Source of the DNA: Tigriopus japonicus
Lineage: Eukaryota; Arthropoda; Copepoda; Harpacticoida; Harpacticidae
Reading direction: 5' to 3'
Assembly (NCBI GenBank): GCA_010645155.1
Contig: CM021319.1
Location: 733,049 to 797,048, forward strand
DNA length: 64,000 nucleotides
In this document: piece by piece, positions 60,550 to 64,000 of the stretch
Layout of the letters: the number at the start of each line of letters is the position of its first letter
Position numbering within the stretch: the first letter of the stretch is position 1
Notes under the pieces: generated by a model
The model's database searches: none
Seen by the model: only the letters and a program-made list of their open reading frames with translations
What the model was told of the DNA's origin: nothing
Position numbers and translations under genes: made by a program

Positions 60550-60947
60550 TCGTATTAATCGTGTAACCAAGAAGAGCCAAAAGATCAACCCTTTGGCAAC
60601 AGCAAGAACTCAAGAACACCGAAAAGAAATCAAATGCCACCCCTTTTTGCCGCAGTATTGGGCCCCCTTACCTTACCCCGCTAGTAGCCTCTTAGTTAGG
60701 AAAATCAGCCCCGCCCTCTATAATTCACTACAACCTGAGAAAGTGTTTTGATGATTGACTTGACTGAATGCTTATTTGTGGAAATGTGTGTGTTCGGACC
60801 TCTTTTGTTAGAACTGAATGGGTTCCCTATTCCTAACTATAATGATTGGCGAAGTGTTATATACTGTGTTCCTGACGTGACCTGGCGTCTTGTTACTGTC
60901 TCATTGCGTTGGCCTTGAACTATCTCGGTAACAACCTCATCTTCTGT

Positions 60948-60953
60948 AATAAA
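60948..60953 (+). other. Poly(A) signal AATAAA of the FET gene
   Basis: Canonical signal 399 bases after the stop codon, giving a 3' UTR of about 420 bases. Confidence 0.55.
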
Positions 60954-61896
60954 AGGGTACAAACATGTTACAAAACAAAAAAAACTGGCGTTTCAATGGT
61001 TTCGCTTGCAAGCAATTGGACATTGGCAAAAGGTGTTTTAGTTTACTGTTTAGGATCTTTAAGAGATTCCCATTTAATCTACCAAAAGGTATGCAACACC
61101 TAGAAGGGAAAGAAGCACTAAGAGTGGGCCAAACATCATTGAGGAGAATGCAGTTTCTAAGATTACGAAAGATTTAAGATTGAATTCCTAGACAATATTT
61201 CATTAATAATATTCGGGTAGCTATTTTTATATTGCCTAATTTTTTGTTTAAATTTAAATTGCCTATTTATAATAGTGCCTAAATAATTTTCTTTAATTAA
61301 CTCTGTATTTTCCTAAATAAATTTCAGCATTAAACTTTCAGCACTAAAGTTTCTTTCAACTGCCACTAAAATGATAAATAATAAATTGAAATATGCTCTA
61401 AAATGTAGTCGCACTAAGAAAAAATCCCACTAAAAATAGGCTTTAATCTTGTCTGCACTGAAGTGTAGTGACACCTAGTGCTCTAGTGACACCCATGTTT
61501 TACACCCTCGTAAGTGTGTCGAAGGTTTTGTTTGGTCTCGGTTGCTTTTTTAACAAGACATTAAGTCCTTACATGTATGGAATTGGGCGCTCAAAAAGAT
61601 TCAAATACTTGTTTTGTGCATTGTTAACTGAGTAAAACACAAATTTGCACATATTTCATATGGTTTACGATGAGGAATATAAAAATTTCAAGGCTCTTCG
61701 GGCAAATTACTTCAGAAACAGTTTGAAGGAGATTAGTCTTAGAAAAACTGGAAAGGAATCAAGTTCAAAGTGATCAGGATTTGCTTCATCAACAAATAAA
61801 ATAACCATGGTAAGATCTGAGATTTTTGTAATTCGCAGATCTCTAACACCTTGAGGGTCACTCTGCACCGGTTTGCCTGTTCACCTATTTCTGAAA
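60954..61896. other. Spacer between the two FET genes
   Basis: AT-rich and without coding signal. It must hold the promoter of the downstream paralogue if that gene is transcribed on its own. Confidence 0.45.
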
Positions 61897-62595
61897 ATGG
61901 GATTCCGAAAAGCCAAAGAGGGTGACCCAAGGGTCAACTCAGAAGTGCAAATTTTCGTTGAAAATCTCCCCAAAACCGTGACTGTGCCGGAACTGAGTAA
62001 GTTCTTTGAAAAGGCTGGCAAAATTAAGAAAGACCGAGACACTCGCCAGCCTCGAATTTGGTTATACCATGATAAAACCACAAAAGAACCGACTGGAGAA
62101 TGCACAATCACCTACTACGATCACGACAGTCAAGTGAAGGCTCTCGATGAGTTCAACCAAGCCTTGTTCCAAGGTCACACCATTACAGTAACGCCTTCCA
62201 TTGTCAAGTTCCACATGGCCAGAGTACCCCCAAGGAGGGCGAGAGAAGCTGTTCGTGGTCGAGGACGAGGAGGAAGTCGTGGAGGTCGAGGTCGAAGCCG
62301 AGGCAAGCCTCAAAGTGATGATGCCCGTTTTCTTGCTTCTTCAAGAATTAGTGGTTTTGGACATTCCCGAGGTCAGTCTAATGATCGAAGACGGAGTTAC
62401 ACCGAAGCTCCTTCAAGAGTGCAATGTCTGAGTGAAAGTAAAAGTCGACCAAGTGTTGGAAGGGACGAGGACAATCCCTCTCATGACCGGAATCTCTCTG
62501 GAAATAGTGGGTCTAATCGAGCTACTAAATGCCCCTCTGTTGATATGGAGCGGTCTACGCGGCCAAGAAGTGATCGTCGTTTTCAACCCTACTAA
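61897..62595 (+). CDS. Short FET-like RRM/RGG protein, tandem paralogue
   Basis: One intronless frame of 232 residues. The RRM (about 12-110) aligns with that of the neighbouring FET protein: VQIFVENLPKTV, PRIWLYHDKTTKE, an RNP1-like TGECTITYYD, and FQGHTITV. A short RGG-like segment follows (RGRGRGGSRGGRGRSRG), then a Ser/Arg-rich tail ending RRFQPY, a possible PY-type nuclear signal like that of the full-length neighbour. The Gly/Tyr low-complexity N-terminus and the zinc finger are missing. The start is the ATG beginning MGFRK; the frame is open slightly upstream without another ATG. An intact frame and kept termini argue against a pseudogene, but the RRM is strongly diverged. Expression is unknown. 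Confidence 0.75.
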   Translation: MGFRKAKEGDPRVNSEVQIFVENLPKTVTVPELSKFFEKAGKIKKDRDTRQPRIWLYHDKTTKEPTGECTITYYDHDSQVKALDEFNQALFQGHTITVTPSIVKFHMARVPPRRAREAVRGRGRGGSRGGRGRSRGKPQSDDARFLASSRISGFGHSRGQSNDRRRSYTEAPSRVQCLSESKSRPSVGRDEDNPSHDRNLSGNSGSNRATKCPSVDMERSTRPRSDRRFQPY

Positions 62596-64000
62596 TTCGG
62601 TCAATTTCTAATATATTTTGAAATAATTGATGTATCGTTTGAACTAAATTTAAACACCGGATTGAACAAAGTATATCTCGGCAAGGAAAACCATTCGCTA
62701 GCAATGTTTTCTGGGCTAATAAAGCAAAAAAAATGCAAAACACCAGTTCAGACGAGGTAAAGCTAAAAGTTAGAAAGTATAGTTCGAAAGCAAGAAAGAA
62801 TCGTGTAGGCTGCGCGTTGATGAGCACACCTTTTGCCAATTAGATCACCTACTCACACTGTTACACTGTCATTCAAACAAGTTTTGAAGGTCACCGGTAT
62901 CGTTGACCATGGCCAAGGAGGACCTCCTTGTTCATGGCAAGTCATGAGATGACGAAGTTTGAAGATCTCCATGGAGAAGTGAAAGAGTGTACGTATGTAG
63001 AGCCGGAAGCGCTCCAAGTTCAAACGGGAAAGACACAATCCGCAAGTAAACGCAAAGGTATTGTACCAACTCTGTCATAATTCATATTCATTTCTTCTCA
63101 ATCAGGACCAAGAGAGACATGCCAAAGTGCCCCATGATAGTCCAAGTGTCCCTTTGTAATTTTGAGTGACCACAACGTTTTTTCCTCTTCATGTCAGTTT
63201 TGGTTCCAAACGTTCTGGGCGTGTTGAAAAGAGTTATTTGCAATATTTATTTAAGACTTGGGAGCCCAAAAAGTCTCTTTCTAATTACTGAGAGTAATAT
63301 TATTATGGGAGCAAATTCACTATTCTTAGCAAGTTAACGCGATGAGTGTAATCAAGAATTGTCCAAAAAAAATATTGGCGGTACCGGTACTCAAGTTGTA
63401 TAACAATTTTTTTTTGGTTACGATGTCAGAACTGAATGGAATGAATCATTTTTCAAGTGCACACAATGTTTATCGCCCGATTTTGACGGTCTTCTCTGAA
63501 TTTCAGGTTGTCACTCTTCCTCCATGAATGCAATAATTGCATGCATCCCACATTCACCGGGTAAAACAATCGGAAATGTTTCTTGGTTGTCTTACTTGTG
63601 TAACATGTTCATAATTGTTTTTGTTTCAGATCAATCAAACTTCAGAGTCCATTTCCCAGCGTGACCTTCGACAACCAATTGAAAAAATGTATATAATAAA
63701 GCCTTGATAATAGCTACATTTTGAATTGTCTTTTCATTTACTTTTGAAGGTTTTTTCTTGTTGTAGAAAATAAATTCAATTTAATCAGCTTCCCCTATAG
63801 TTGTGGCTCATTGTTTTTTAAACTTTTTTTACCACTTCAACTAGATGGCAAGCATCTAGACCCTCGCGTCCACTTTTTAGTTGTGAGTTAGTTTTAAGGG
63901 ATATTACAATGATAAAAGTCGTTTTTAAGGTAATTTGTCCTTACTTTTGAAGTGTATAGAGCTCTATCCCGCCCCAATGAGAGCGCATGAACTTGACGGC
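62596..64000. other. Unassigned end of window
   Basis: No complete gene recognised. A pyrimidine-AG acceptor at about 63630 followed by an AATAAA at 63695-63700 could be the terminal exon of a plus-strand gene. A minus-strand frame at 62853-63038 (LERFRLYIRTLFHF) is also possible. Neither can be supported further from sequence alone. Confidence 0.3.

Noticed and set aside
59117..60640. Long frames antisense and out of frame over the FET gene (for example 59971-60588 minus)
   Set aside because: They arise from the GC-rich Gly-repeat coding sequence of the real gene and are biased Ala/Thr/Ser shadows.

Overview
This is a window of a eukaryotic nuclear genome. Genes are split by GT-AG introns (one probable GC-AG), intergenic DNA is AT-rich, poly(A) signals are AATAAA, and many short inverted-repeat transposon remnants are present. 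Gene content (a cabeza-like FET protein, an antigen-5-like CAP protein, a one-copy EHD/Past1 type gene) points to an arthropod. A crustacean, perhaps a copepod, is my best guess, but that is inference. Nothing bacterial or viral was seen, and there is no CRISPR array or rRNA.

Layout. 1-3.0 kb: no gene; two hAT-like miniature elements and a tRNA-derived SINE. 3.0-5.7 kb (+): a five-exon RMDN3/PTPIP51-like outer-mitochondrial-membrane tether with an FFAT-like motif. 5.7-12.8 kb: non-coding, with a decayed non-LTR retrotransposon tail and another hAT-like element. 12.8-29.2 kb (+): a long, six-exon FAM53-like gene whose large introns hold piggyBac-type, mariner-type and palindromic MITEs. 29.8-31.7 kb (-): an intronless cytosolic HSP70. 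34.4-37.5 kb (+): a seven-exon HDAC10-like class IIb deacetylase. 38.1-42.6 kb (+): a ten-exon gene predicting a signal peptide, AIG1-type GTPase, thrombospondin type-1 repeat and kelch propeller in one chain. 42.7-43.6 kb (+): a four-exon secreted CAP protein. 43.9-45.2 kb (-): an unrecognised Cys/His-containing gene that I could not fully splice. 45.6-49.0 kb (-): a six-exon EHD membrane-remodelling ATPase. 49-59 kb: gene-free, repeat-rich DNA with a decayed Tc1/mariner element and duplicated unknown repeats. 59.2-60.5 kb (+): an intronless FUS/cabeza-like FET RNA-binding protein. 61.9-62.6 kb (+): a shorter, diverged FET-type RRM/RGG paralogue. The end of the window may hold the last exon of a further gene.

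The genes do not form one pathway. Several concern membranes and stress (RMDN3-like tether, EHD, HSP70). The most unusual item is the secreted GTPase-TSP1-kelch protein. Exon models were built by hand from splice consensus and frame. The multi-exon models of RMDN3-like, FAM53-like, HDAC10-like, GTPase-TSP1-kelch, CAP and EHD all close to an exact multiple of three, which is strong internal support.
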